Positions 26,321-34,293 of a stretch of DNA of 64,000 nucleotides are shown here, piece by piece. The DNA is from Hymenobacter psoromatis (lineage in GTDB: Bacteria > Bacteroidota > Bacteroidia > Cytophagales > Hymenobacteraceae). The stretch lies in the NCBI RefSeq assembly GCF_020012125.1, contig NZ_JAIFAG010000001.1, forward strand, positions 2,480,001 to 2,544,000. The letters are read 5' to 3'. How positions within the stretch are numbered: the first letter of the stretch is position 1; each line of letters starts with the position of its first letter. The translations under genes and the position numbers were made by a program. Under the pieces are notes generated by a model. It did not search any database and was not told the origin of the DNA. It worked only from the letters and a program-made list of their open reading frames with translations.

Positions 26321-26698
26321 ATGTTTCGCGCTGCTTATGCTACTGATTTAACGGATGCCGAGTGGCAATTACTTGAGCCTTACGTGCGTAGTAGTGGTCT
26401 CGGTCGGCCGCCGCTCCACAGTAAGCGCGAGTTGCTCAACGCCATCTTTTACCAATTGCGGGCCGGCGGGGCCTGGCCCCTGCTGCCCCACGATTTGCCG
26501 CCCTGGCGTACGGTTTACAAACAGTTCGAGGCCTGGCGCGAGAACGGCACCTGGGACCGCCTGCTCACCGGCCTGCGTCAGCAACTGCGCCAGTTCACCC
26601 GCGAGGCCGAACCCACGGCCGGGGCCATCGATTCGCAATCCGTGCGCACGGGCGGTAAAAGGGGGGCTGTCACGGCTACGATGCCGGCAAGCAAGTAA
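26321..26698 (+). CDS. IS5-family transposase, first frame (orfA)
   Basis: The 125 residues begin AYATDLTDAEWQLLEPYV, the N-terminal DUF4096-like DNA-binding region of IS5 transposases, and continue LPPWRTVYKQFEAW. The first catalytic Asp is in AIDSQSVRTGGKRG (near residue 107). After a run AAAAGGGGGG at 26657-26666 this frame soon stops. The family's conserved continuation (GGCHGYDAGKQVTGRKRH) is found in the -1 frame, so the product is likely completed by ribosomal slippage. Confidence 0.88.
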   Translation: MFRAAYATDLTDAEWQLLEPYVRSSGLGRPPLHSKRELLNAIFYQLRAGGAWPLLPHDLPPWRTVYKQFEAWRENGTWDRLLTGLRQQLRQFTREAEPTAGAIDSQSVRTGGKRGAVTATMPASK

Positions 26699-27126
26699 CT
26701 GGGCGTAAGCGACATATTGCGGTCGATACCCAGGGCCTACCCTTGGCCGTGTTGGTGCAGGCGGCCAGCGTGCAAGACCCCGTGGGCGCAGCCCCGGTGC
26801 TGGCCGAGGCCAAAGCCAACGCCCCACAGTTGCAGGTGCTTTGGGCCGACGCCCGCTACCAGGGACCGCTGGTGGCCACGGCCGCCGCCGCGCTGGGCCT
26901 GCGCGTGGAGGTTATCCGGGCCCCGCCCGGCACCAAGGGCTTTGTGATACTGCCCCGGCGCTGGGTCGTGGAACGCTCCTTCGGCTGGCTGAGCAAGTAC
27001 CGCCGCGTGGCAGGCCGAGATTACGAAACCAATCCCCGTGTCAGTGAGGCTATTATCAAAGCCTGTTTTTGTCATCTCATGCTCCGACGACTGGCCAAAG
27101 GGCCGCCACCTAAACATAGCGATTGA
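26662..27126 (+). CDS. IS5-family transposase, second frame (orfB)
   Basis: This frame has no good start codon of its own and begins at the slippery AAAAGGGGGG. It encodes HIAVDTQGLPLAVLV, the second catalytic Asp in VLWADARYQG, and the glutamate in WVVERSFGWLSKYRR, completing the DDE triad of the IS5 transposase. The stop at 27124-27126 lies inside the right inverted repeat. Fused with orfA by a -1 shift it yields about 270 residues, the normal length. Confidence 0.85.
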   Translation, partial: GGCHGYDAGKQVTGRKRHIAVDTQGLPLAVLVQAASVQDPVGAAPVLAEAKANAPQLQVLWADARYQGPLVATAAAALGLRVEVIRAPPGTKGFVILPRRWVVERSFGWLSKYRRVAGRDYETNPRVSEAIIKACFCHLMLRRLAKGPPPKHSD

Positions 27127-27184
27127 TTTTCCCTACTCCCTCTAAGAGGGAGCTTACACAAGGGCCAAGTAATCAACCGTATAG

Positions 27185-27442
27185 TTATAACTGGCTTTCG
27201 GGGCCTTGCCGGGGGTGGGCCCGGTTTCCCACCCGTGCGTCGTAGCTGGCCGAAGGGTTTTTAAAAAAGGCAAACCACCCTATTATCAGCATGACCAGCA
27301 CTGCCGCCAGCACCAGCAGCGTGGCCCCGCTCCGCACCAGCGTTGGCCCGCTCACCGGCACCACGCCCCAGATGCGCAACACTAGTAGCCCTCCCAGCAC
27401 TACCCCCAGCAACAGTATCAACGCACCAATTAGCTGTTTCAT
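27185..27442 (-). CDS. Small two-helix membrane protein
   Basis: The 85 residues contain two membrane segments (about 5-25 and 40-62) and a polar C-terminus with GNRAHPRQG. It has no recognised family. It is a plausible real gene because the hydrophobic pattern is coherent, the codons resemble those of neighbours, and it lies on the same strand as the SPFH gene 72 bases upstream of it. It forms part of the cassette between meaB and the meaB remnant. Confidence 0.55.
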   Translation of the reverse strand: MKQLIGALILLLGVVLGGLLVLRIWGVVPVSGPTLVRSGATLLVLAAVLVMLIIGWFAFFKNPSASYDARVGNRAHPRQGPESQL

Positions 27443-27514
27443 AAAGAAGTGGGTTATAAGAAATGGATTACAAACTAATACACTAACGGTTAGGGGCGAA
27501 GCTACCCCTAGGCG

Positions 27515-28519
27515 CTAAAGCTTATCCAGCCAGGGCTGGCGCTTGGCTTCATATTCAGTCTGAGTTAACACGCCCTCATCGAGTAGCTGCTTTAGCTTTT
27601 GCAGCTGCGCGGCGGGGTCGGCAGTGACGGCGGCGGGTGGGGGGCTACCGGGCTGGTTGGCCAGCAGGCGGCCCAGCTCGGCACCCACGCCGAGCTGCAT
27701 GCCCGCGCCAGCCAGGCCGCCGCTGGTGCGGGCAGCATCGCGCAGGGCGCGCAGCTTTTCGAGGTCCGTAAAGCTGAGCCCCCCGGCGGCGGCGGCCTGG
27801 CTTTCGGCCGACACGTCGGCTATCTGCCCAATGCGCTGCTGAGTGGCCTGGTCGAATACGGTGCCGCTGAGGCGGAAGTCAGTCAGTTCCAGGCCTAGGG
27901 GGGTAAACTCGGTGGCCAGCTGGGTGCGCAGGTTGGCGGCCAGCGGCGTGAGCTGCGCGTCGAGCTGCTGGTACGAGAAGCCGGCCGACGCCAGCTGGGT
28001 GGCCAGGTCCTGGGCAATGCGGCCCTGCAGCAGCGTGCGGGCCTGCTGGGTGGTGTAGTAGTCGGCCAGCCCGGTTACTTGCGTAAAAAACTGCCGAGCA
28101 TCACTCACCCGAAACGAGAAATTGCCATTGGCCCCCAACTGCACCGGAAACTTATACACTGGGTCGAGGTACTTCACCGGCGTGGCGGTGCCCCAGTTCT
28201 GGTTCACGTTGTCGGCCCGGCGGTAGAAGTAGATGCCCAGCTTGTGCTCGCTCTCGAAGCCAGTGCGCAGCTTGCTGAGCGTGGTAATAAAGGGCTGGTT
28301 ATCGGTGGCCAGGTCGTAGATGCCCTCCGTATCGAGCACGTCGCTCACGGCACCTTCGTACACCAGCAGCACGCCCTGGCCCGGCCCCACCAGCAGCTTG
28401 CTGGCGTTCTTCACCTCGTCGCCGTTGGCCGACGGAAACTTGTAGAGCAGCACGCCCGGCACTTGGTCGGGCCACTGGATGACGGTGGCCAACTGGTGGC
28501 CAAACAACGAAAAGCTCAT
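27515..28519 (-). CDS. SPFH-domain protein with C-terminal SHOCT (YdjI-like)
   Basis: The 334-residue protein has a YdjI-type SPFH region (about 15-200): QWPDQVPGVLLYKFP, KLLVGPGQGVLLVYEGAVSDVL, then YFYRRADNVNQNWGTATPV and FRVSDARQFFTQVTGL. A glycine/alanine-rich linker leads to a SHOCT helix pair LQKLKQLLDEGVLTQTEYEAKRQPWL at the C-terminus. The family scaffolds membrane microdomains or stress complexes. The gene follows the zinc-ribbon gene by 2 bases, so they form an operon. Confidence 0.88.
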   Translation of the reverse strand: MSFSLFGHQLATVIQWPDQVPGVLLYKFPSANGDEVKNASKLLVGPGQGVLLVYEGAVSDVLDTEGIYDLATDNQPFITTLSKLRTGFESEHKLGIYFYRRADNVNQNWGTATPVKYLDPVYKFPVQLGANGNFSFRVSDARQFFTQVTGLADYYTTQQARTLLQGRIAQDLATQLASAGFSYQQLDAQLTPLAANLRTQLATEFTPLGLELTDFRLSGTVFDQATQQRIGQIADVSAESQAAAAGGLSFTDLEKLRALRDAARTSGGLAGAGMQLGVGAELGRLLANQPGSPPPAAVTADPAAQLQKLKQLLDEGVLTQTEYEAKRQPWLDKL

Positions 28520-28521
28520 GG

Positions 28522-29853
28522 CTACGGAATGGATACGGGTGAGCCCAGCTTCCCGCTCGGGCTAAGGGTGTACGTAGTCAGGCCATTGGCAATAATCAAG
28601 CCCGCCGGGTAGCGCAGTACGTCGGCATCGCGGCTCAGCTCGCCGGGCAAGGGCGTGGTGAACCGGATGGCCCCGGTGTGCGCGTCGAGGGCCTGCAAAT
28701 TGAGCGGACTGTCGCCGGCCGCCGTGGGCCGCAAGGTAATCAGCACGTAGTCCGCATCATAATACAGGAGGCTGGGGCTGAAATAAAGCCGGCCGGGCGT
28801 GAAGTCGTGGTAGCCCGTGAGCCGGTCCAGCTGCACCCAGTACGGGGTGATGAGGCGCTTTACGTGCGGGTCGGCATCGGTGAATACTCCCGAGCCGCCG
28901 TAATCGTCGTCCCATTCAAAATTGGGGCCCGCTTTCGGCCCGCTACCGTTGTCGTGATACTGGTAGGTAATAAGCTGAATGGGGTCGTCGGGGTAGGTAT
29001 CGCTGGCGCGGCTAAAGGCGAAGCCGGTTTGCAACGTGCTACCGGGCCGCAGGCTTTTGATGCCAAACTTGGCCTCGCTCTGCTCGTCGTTGGTGTAGAG
29101 CTGGTGGATGAGCGGGTAGTAGTTGTAGTGGTGGCCGTCGTTGGTAAAGAGGTAAAAGCTATCGTCCTCGTTGTTGCCGGTGCCGATGCTGGCCACGCCG
29201 CTGGCCAGCGCGGGCTGGTCCTGAAACAGGGTCTTGCTCACGTCTTCCACGGTCAGGCTTTGCGCGTTCACCCGGTACACCGTCGTGGTGCCGAACAGCA
29301 AAAAAACGGTGCCGTTGGAAAATTGCCGTAGCGTGATTCCGCCCGTGGGGCTACCAGGCAAGCCCACCAGCTTCAGCTTAGCCCCGGTGGCAGCGTTGTA
29401 AAAGCCCACCGAGTCCCGGCTAGACGGGTTGCCATCCAGGTCATCGTTCTCGCGGTCGCCCGCCACCAGCAGCAGTGGTTGCTGGCCACTGCCTGATACG
29501 AGCGCCGTTTGGGTGGTGTGCCAGTGCCAGGGGTGGCGGGCGGCGGTAGCCGAGCTAGTGGCCGAGCTGGTAACCTGGTTGTCGAAGAACGCATTAGTCA
29601 GGTAAATCCCCACGATGATGACGAGCAGCACGGCCCCTAGGATAAGCAGCACGCCTACCGACGCCTTCCCCGCTGGGGCAGCCGGCGCGGGCACCGGGGT
29701 GGCCGGCACCTGCCGCACGTTGATGTTGATGTCATCGTTATCGAGGAAATACTCGGTGCCGCAGCTGTCGCAGCGGAAAACACCGGGCCGAATTTCCGTC
29801 TTCTGAATGCTGCCGCACTTCGGGCACTGAATTGCTTTGATTTCCGTGGCCAT
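28522..29853 (-). CDS. Zinc-ribbon membrane protein with propeller-like C-terminal region
   Basis: The 443 residues start MATEIKAIQCPKCGSIQKT; the CPKCG...CDSCG pair (about 9-34) forms a zinc ribbon. A membrane segment ASVGVLLILGAVLLVIIVGIY lies near 65-87, followed by a large domain (about 100-443) with repeated strand blocks such as WHWHTTQTALVSGSGQQPLLLVAGDRE and YYDADYVLITLRPTA, probably a beta-propeller outside the membrane. The ATG at 29853 starts the ribbon; the upstream 108 open codons overlap the meaB remnant and look non-coding. It is cotranscribed with the SPFH gene. Confidence 0.82.
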   Translation of the reverse strand: MATEIKAIQCPKCGSIQKTEIRPGVFRCDSCGTEYFLDNDDININVRQVPATPVPAPAAPAGKASVGVLLILGAVLLVIIVGIYLTNAFFDNQVTSSATSSATAARHPWHWHTTQTALVSGSGQQPLLLVAGDRENDDLDGNPSSRDSVGFYNAATGAKLKLVGLPGSPTGGITLRQFSNGTVFLLFGTTTVYRVNAQSLTVEDVSKTLFQDQPALASGVASIGTGNNEDDSFYLFTNDGHHYNYYPLIHQLYTNDEQSEAKFGIKSLRPGSTLQTGFAFSRASDTYPDDPIQLITYQYHDNGSGPKAGPNFEWDDDYGGSGVFTDADPHVKRLITPYWVQLDRLTGYHDFTPGRLYFSPSLLYYDADYVLITLRPTAAGDSPLNLQALDAHTGAIRFTTPLPGELSRDADVLRYPAGLIIANGLTTYTLSPSGKLGSPVSIP

Positions 29854-29975
29854 ATCCCCCGCGTCGGGCGCTAGCGCCGGCAAGTCCCGGCGGGGCCTAA
29901 GATACGGCAACGGTGGAAGTCGGCTGGGCGGCCGGGGTCGCGGCGGGTGCCGGGCAAAGTACGGGCTAGGATAGC

Positions 29976-30290
29976 CAGGTTGTCGAAAAGCTGGGTAAGA
30001 AGCTGGCCGTACCCGTGCGCACCTACCCGGCGGTAAGCGGCGCGGGCCTGCCCGAAGCCTGGAACCTGATAGCGCAGTACGCCGCCCAAACCCAGGCCAG
30101 CGACTACTGGCAGCAGCGCCGCGCCCAGCAGCAGTTCCAGTGGCTGGAAGAGGCCGTGCGCCAGGCCCCGGAGGCACAGTTTTACGGCCGGGCCGGCGTG
30201 TAAAGCGCCCTGCCGGGCGTGCGGGCGACCGTGGCCGAAGGGCAGCTCACGCCGTGGGCGGCAGCGGGGCAGCTGCTGGGGAGGGGGTAG
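29976..30290 (+). pseudogene. Decayed, internally deleted copy of meaB
   Basis: From about 29976 the sequence matches mea[11 protein letters not shown], then directly [17 protein letters not shown], skipping about 435 bases (145 codons, in frame) that contain the Walker and G-domain motifs. It continues to the end of meaB ([11 protein letters not shown]), but a CAA codon of meaB is TAA at 30201-30203. Similarity extends about 75 bases beyond the stop into flanking DNA, and weakly upstream to about 29900. It therefore encodes no functional GTPase. It lies upstream of the divergent zinc-ribbon gene. Confidence 0.85.
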
Positions 30291-30551
30291 TGGGCAGTTG
30301 GTTTAATCGGGGCGAGCAATTAGTATAGCAGGTTTTAGGGACACTGCTACTTGTAGCGGGCTGGTTTTTAGGGAAGTTTGCTGAAGGCGCTTTTGAAGAT
30401 TTGGCAAGAATCAGCGTAGCGGTTCGAGAAAACCAATGTATCTTTATCGTGTACTACAGTACTAGGACACTAAACAGATTCAGTTGTTACGATTAGCTGA
30501 ATTTCGCTGAAATTAACTATTTTTTGCTCAGTTCTTATCCCACCTTTTCTA
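30291..30551. other. Intergenic region between the meaB remnant and the DoxX-like gene
   Basis: The first ~75 bases resemble the DNA after intact meaB (e.g. AGCGGGCTGG before TTTTTAG). The rest is AT-richer. A possible -7 (TATCTTTA at 30439-30446, one mismatch) and an adjacent dyad GTGTACTACAGTACTAGGACAC region at about 30450 may control the next gene. No coding sequence is convincing. Confidence 0.4.
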
Positions 30552-31178
30552 ATGACCATTTCCTCTTTTACCAAGGCTCACTACTGGGACTACTTTATCC
30601 TGATGGCGCGGGTCGCGCTAGCTTTCATATTCATGAGCTATGGATTAGCTAAACTAGCTGGTTATCAATTTGGTGTTACCTCAGAAATATTAGCTCAACC
30701 GCTAGGACAAGTAAGTCTTGCTCACGTAGCGTGGTATTGTTTTGGGCATGAGCCTTTTAGTGCTTTTGTAGGGATTTCGCAAGTCTTGGCAAGCCTGTTA
30801 TTGCTATGGAATCGCACAGCTTTAGTAGGAGCCGTGCTACTGCTACCCATTGCCATTACGATTTTCATTATTGACTTGACCTATCTTAATGAAATTGTGG
30901 CCTTTCGCTATGCATTACCCTTCTATTTAGGGCTTATTTTCCTTATCATAAATCATTACCGCAGCCGGATGGTGGTGGTATTCCGGGCGCTCGCATTGGG
31001 CGTGACTACCCGTTTTTCCTATCCTTTGTGGACTTACTTCATGCTCCCAGTAGCAGGTATATTGCTTAGTATGAGCTGGCTGCTACCTAAGTACACGGTT
31101 GATTTTATTCATAACCCAGCTGGTACGATACGATACTTTGAACTCCTGTTCACTCATCTAAAACAGCTGATAAGCTAG
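30552..31178 (+). CDS. DoxX-like integral membrane protein
   Basis: This 208-residue protein has about six hydrophobic helices: YFILMARVALAFIFMSYGLAKLAG, FVGISQVLASLLLLW, LVGAVLLLPIAITIFIIDL, ALPFYLGLIFLIIN, and one near the C-terminus with MLPVAGILLSMSWLL. The first helix and the GLAKLAG turn suggest the DoxX/DUF417 superfamily, often involved in redox or quinone interaction; this is tentative. The gene is clearly AT-richer than its neighbours, consistent with transfer, and has its own AT-rich upstream region. Confidence 0.7.
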   Translation: MTISSFTKAHYWDYFILMARVALAFIFMSYGLAKLAGYQFGVTSEILAQPLGQVSLAHVAWYCFGHEPFSAFVGISQVLASLLLLWNRTALVGAVLLLPIAITIFIIDLTYLNEIVAFRYALPFYLGLIFLIINHYRSRMVVVFRALALGVTTRFSYPLWTYFMLPVAGILLSMSWLLPKYTVDFIHNPAGTIRYFELLFTHLKQLIS

Positions 31179-31274
31179 GAATTGGGATTGTACTTATTGG
31201 TAACAGCACGTTGCTTTGAGTTTTATTTTTATATAAATAAGTATATTATTATTAACCTTTTCTACCCTGACCAG

Positions 31275-31931
31275 TTACTGGTCGAGTAAAGTAGGCTTGG
31301 TTAGCAGGGCGGTCAGCCGCTCGCGCCAGGAAGCCGACAAATAAGGCGTGGCCAGCAGCGCCCGTACCTTCTCCAAGTCGTGCGGACCAGGAGCCAGACA
31401 ATCCGCCATATCCTGAATAGTGACGGGGTAGGGCGACGCCTGCACCAGCGTAATCTCATCCCCGGCCTGCATAACACCTATCTGCTGCACCCGAAAATAA
31501 ATGCCGCTGCGGCGCGCCAGCTCAAACTCGCGCACGATGCCCGGCCGGGCCAGGCGAATACCCAACTTGAAGCAGGGCTGGCGGGGCTGCACGGCCATTA
31601 GCACGGCCGTGCCGAGCCGGAAGCAGTCGCCCACGCGCACGTCGGTTTCGAGCAGGCCCGCGGTGGTCAGGTTTTCGCCGAAGGCTCCCGGCACGAGCTG
31701 GTCCTCGGATAAATACTGCCGCCAGTAGGCCCAGTGCTCCTGGGGGTAGGCGTACACGGCTTTATCGGGGCCGCCATGCACGCGCAGGTCGGCCTGGCCA
31801 TCGTCGGCGAGGTGCGTGGCGAGCACGGCCACCGGGCCAGCCACGGGCTGCTTGAAAATGCTGGTGCGCACGGTTTTATCCTGCCAGCTGATATCCCGCG
31901 GGAGCGACGTGTTGATGGAAAGCAAGTGCAT
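31275..31931 (-). CDS. MOSC-domain protein (YiiM-like)
   Basis: The 218 residues contain the MOSC fold: DLRVHGGPDKAVYAYPQEHWAYW, FGENLTTAGLLETDVRVGDCFRLGTAVLMAVQPRQPCFKLG and GIYFRVQQIGVMQAGDEI. The cysteine in QPRQPC is the conserved sulfur-carrier position of MOSC enzymes, which reduce N-hydroxylated compounds via molybdenum cofactor. YiiM of E. coli is the closest model by architecture. The gene stands alone. Confidence 0.9.
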   Translation of the reverse strand: MHLLSINTSLPRDISWQDKTVRTSIFKQPVAGPVAVLATHLADDGQADLRVHGGPDKAVYAYPQEHWAYWRQYLSEDQLVPGAFGENLTTAGLLETDVRVGDCFRLGTAVLMAVQPRQPCFKLGIRLARPGIVREFELARRSGIYFRVQQIGVMQAGDEITLVQASPYPVTIQDMADCLAPGPHDLEKVRALLATPYLSASWRERLTALLTKPTLLDQ

Positions 31932-32048
31932 AGCGCGAAGTAACTACTGCGGTCGCCTACTACGGCGCGTGGCGGGGCCACTCCGCGCGCGTCCGCAAAC
32001 GTTAGCCCCTTATCCTGGTTTCTTCTTCGGCTTTCCCTACCCCTCCCC

Positions 32049-32690
32049 ATGACCCTTAACCTCGGCACCTTCGGCCCCGACCCGCAGTTGGAATGGCTCA
32101 GCGGGCCGCCCGACCGGCTGATGCGGCTACTCCGCGATTTCTGGTACGACGACCCCAATGGCCGCCGCTGGCTGGCCCCGGCGGGCGGCATCACGGACGG
32201 GGCCAGCATTCCGGCCCCGCTCTGGTCCAGCATCGGCTCGCCCTTCACGGGGCCGTATCGCCGGGCGGCCATCGTGCACGATGCGGCTGTGGACGCGGCC
32301 GGCGTAGCGCGCTTCGACGCCGACCACATGTTTTACCGGGCCTGCCTGGCGGGCGGCTGCGCGCCCGGCCAGGCCGACCTGCTGTACGCGGGCGTGCGCA
32401 TCGGGGCTTGGTTGCCACGCGTGCGCTTCTGGGCCAGCGACTTGGCGGCCCAGCCTACCTTGGCGGCCCGCAGCCAAAGTCTGGCGGCTGAGCCCGGCCC
32501 TACCCCCCTGCTGGCCCCCTACCCGGCCCTGGAGCCCACCCTGGCCGGCGAAAGTATGCGCCTCACTCTGCGCGAAATCGCCGCCGACCTGGCCACCCGT
32601 CCGGCCGCCGACCAGTCATTTGCCAATATGGCGGCGGTGGTAGAGCGGCACCTGGCGGCGAAGGCCAGCCAGCAGCCAAGTAATATTTAA
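32049..32690 (+). CDS. DUF1353 family protein
   Basis: The 213 residues include FWYDDPNGRRWLAPAGGITDGASIPAPLWSSIGSPFTGPYRRAAIVHDAAVDA, the DUF1353 pattern (GGxTDGASIP, IxHD). In phages such proteins occur near tail or lysis genes; here no phage neighbours exist, so it is likely a chromosomal domesticated or independent member. The C-terminal ~90 residues are specific to this protein. The ATG directly follows CCCTACCCCTCCCC. Confidence 0.8.
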   Translation: MTLNLGTFGPDPQLEWLSGPPDRLMRLLRDFWYDDPNGRRWLAPAGGITDGASIPAPLWSSIGSPFTGPYRRAAIVHDAAVDAAGVARFDADHMFYRACLAGGCAPGQADLLYAGVRIGAWLPRVRFWASDLAAQPTLAARSQSLAAEPGPTPLLAPYPALEPTLAGESMRLTLREIAADLATRPAADQSFANMAAVVERHLAAKASQQPSNI

Positions 32691-32699
32691 GAATGAAGA

Positions 32700-32730
32700 A
32701 CTTACGCAAATCGCTTGTCATGGCGTAAGT
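32700..32730. repeat. Small inverted repeat in a gene gap
   Basis: ACTTACGC (32700-32707) pairs with GCGTAAGT (32723-32730). The 12-mer GCGTAAGTCCTG that ends it also occurs at 18829-18840 next to another palindrome, hinting at a third repeat family. It lies before the carotenoid oxygenase start. Confidence 0.5.
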
Positions 32731-32759
32731 CCTGAAATTAACAATCAGCAACCAACCCC

Positions 32760-34223
32760 ATGCCCGTTCGCCACTACCCTACCCTGAGCGCTTATATTGA
32801 AGCCAACCGCCGCACCACGCCCGAATACGACGATGTGGAGCTGGAAGTAGTGGAGGGCGCCCTACCCCCCGATTTGCTGGGTACGCTGCTGCGCAATGGC
32901 AACGGCCACTTCGAGCAGCACGGCGTGAAGTACGACCACTTGTTTGATGGCGACGGCATGGTGGCGCGCTTTACCTTTGATGGCCAGCGGGTTGTCTACC
33001 GCAACCGCTACGTGCGGACTCAGGAATTCGTGGCAGAAGAGGCCGCCGGACGGATGCTCTACCGCAGCTTCGGCACCAACTTACCGGGTGGGCTGCGGGC
33101 TAATTTTGGCAAAACGCAGTTTAAGAACACCGCCAATACCAGCCTGGTGGCGCACGGCGGCCACCTGCTGGCGCTCTGGGAAGGCGGCCTACCCCACGCC
33201 CTCGACCCGGAGTCGCTGGCCACGCGGGGGCGCTTCGACTACGGCGGGGTGCTGCGCAACCCGTTCGGCTGGCTCGACCGGCGCATTACGCCCGAGCTGC
33301 CGTTTTCGGCCCATCCCAAGGTGCACCCCGTCACGGGCGTGCTGCACAACTTTGGCACCGTGGCGGGCCGCCAGCACCGGCTGGTGCTGTATGAGGTGAG
33401 CCCGGCCGGCGCGGCGCGGGTGGCCCACGTGCTGCCGCTGGCGCAGGCCCACTTCGCCCACGATTTTGTGCTGACGCAGAGCGGCCACCGCATTTTTTTC
33501 CTCACGCCGGTGGCGTTTGACGTGTTCCGGGCCTTGTCGGGGCTGACCTCGCCGGTGGCTTCCATTAAGATAAACCGGCAGCAGGATACCCAGATTGTAG
33601 TGGTGGCCCCCGATGGCGCGGTGCACCGGCTGCATACGGAGTTTGGCTTCGCTTTCCACTTCGTGAATGGCTACCAGGACCCCGCCGACGGCACCTTAGT
33701 AGCCGATGCGCTGCTAATGGCCGACTTTCCCGACGCGGCCGCCATCAAGGGCTACCTGGCCGGCCACCTGCCCGACGACCAGCCGCAGGCGCGCTTCGTG
33801 CGCTTTCGGCTGGACCTGGCCGCCGGCACCGTAGTCCGCCAGCCACTAACCGACGGCGAGGGCGAGCTACCCGAAATTCACCCCGACCGCCTGGGCCTCC
33901 CCTACCGCTACACCTGGACCATCGGAAGGCCCGCCGCCTCGCCCTCGCCCCTGCTCGACCACCTGCTCAAGCTCGACGTGCAAACCGGCGCGCTGCGCCA
34001 CGCCTACGCACCCGGCACGCTGTGCAGTGAGCCCGTGGTGGTGCCCCGCCCCGGCTCCACGGCCGAGGACGACGGCTACCTCGTGTACCTCCGCTACTCG
34101 GCCCCCGACGATGCCACCGACCTGCTCGTGGCCGATGCCGCCGACCTGCGCCCGCTGGCCCGCCTGCGGCTGCCGCACCACATTCCGCTGGGCTTTCACG
34201 GCTTGTGGCAGGGGCAAGGGTAG
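32760..34223 (+). CDS. Carotenoid cleavage oxygenase (RPE65/CCD family)
   Basis: The 487-residue protein has the beta-propeller with four iron-coordinating histidines expected of the family: HPKVHPVTGVLHNFG, HFAHDFVLTQSGHRIFFL, a third in FGFAFHFVNGYQDP and the last in PLGFHGLW near the C-terminus. The start region VVEGALPPDLLGTLLRNGNGHFEQHGVKYDHLFDGDGMV is also typical. The enzyme uses Fe(II) and O2 to cleave carotenoid double bonds; substrate and bond are not determinable. Acidic clusters Glu/Asp near the histidines (HTEFGFAFH) support the second sphere. Confidence 0.92.
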   Translation: MPVRHYPTLSAYIEANRRTTPEYDDVELEVVEGALPPDLLGTLLRNGNGHFEQHGVKYDHLFDGDGMVARFTFDGQRVVYRNRYVRTQEFVAEEAAGRMLYRSFGTNLPGGLRANFGKTQFKNTANTSLVAHGGHLLALWEGGLPHALDPESLATRGRFDYGGVLRNPFGWLDRRITPELPFSAHPKVHPVTGVLHNFGTVAGRQHRLVLYEVSPAGAARVAHVLPLAQAHFAHDFVLTQSGHRIFFLTPVAFDVFRALSGLTSPVASIKINRQQDTQIVVVAPDGAVHRLHTEFGFAFHFVNGYQDPADGTLVADALLMADFPDAAAIKGYLAGHLPDDQPQARFVRFRLDLAAGTVVRQPLTDGEGELPEIHPDRLGLPYRYTWTIGRPAASPSPLLDHLLKLDVQTGALRHAYAPGTLCSEPVVVPRPGSTAEDDGYLVYLRYSAPDDATDLLVADAADLRPLARLRLPHHIPLGFHGLWQGQG

Positions 34224-34293
34224 GGTACGCTTTAGCTTGCCGTAACTTAATTTTTACTAAATACCAACGAGCGTTTTTAGCAGGAGAATCCCT

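Larger units (their letters stand above)
26281..27142. mobile_element. IS5-family insertion sequence, IS427-type, 862 bp
   Basis: The ends are imperfect 28-base inverted repeats: 26281-26308 starts GAGGGGTTAGGGAAAA and 27115-27142 is its near complement (GAGGGAGTAGGGAAAA on the minus strand). Both arms end in CGCTATG on the inside. A TA dinucleotide flanks each end, the 2-bp target duplication of the IS427 subgroup. Two overlapping frames encode the transposase. The element sits just after meaB, and the second, decayed meaB copy with similar downstream DNA lacks an insertion at that point, so the insertion postdates or spared that copy. Confidence 0.88.

Noticed and set aside
28678..29331. 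217-codon plus-strand frame within the zinc-ribbon gene
   Set aside because: It is antisense to a gene with a clear zinc ribbon and strand repeats; composition is that of a shadow frame (Val/Ala/Gly rich).
32049..32690. DUF1353 gene as a sign of a prophage
   Set aside because: No terminase, capsid, tail, integrase or attachment site is present near it.
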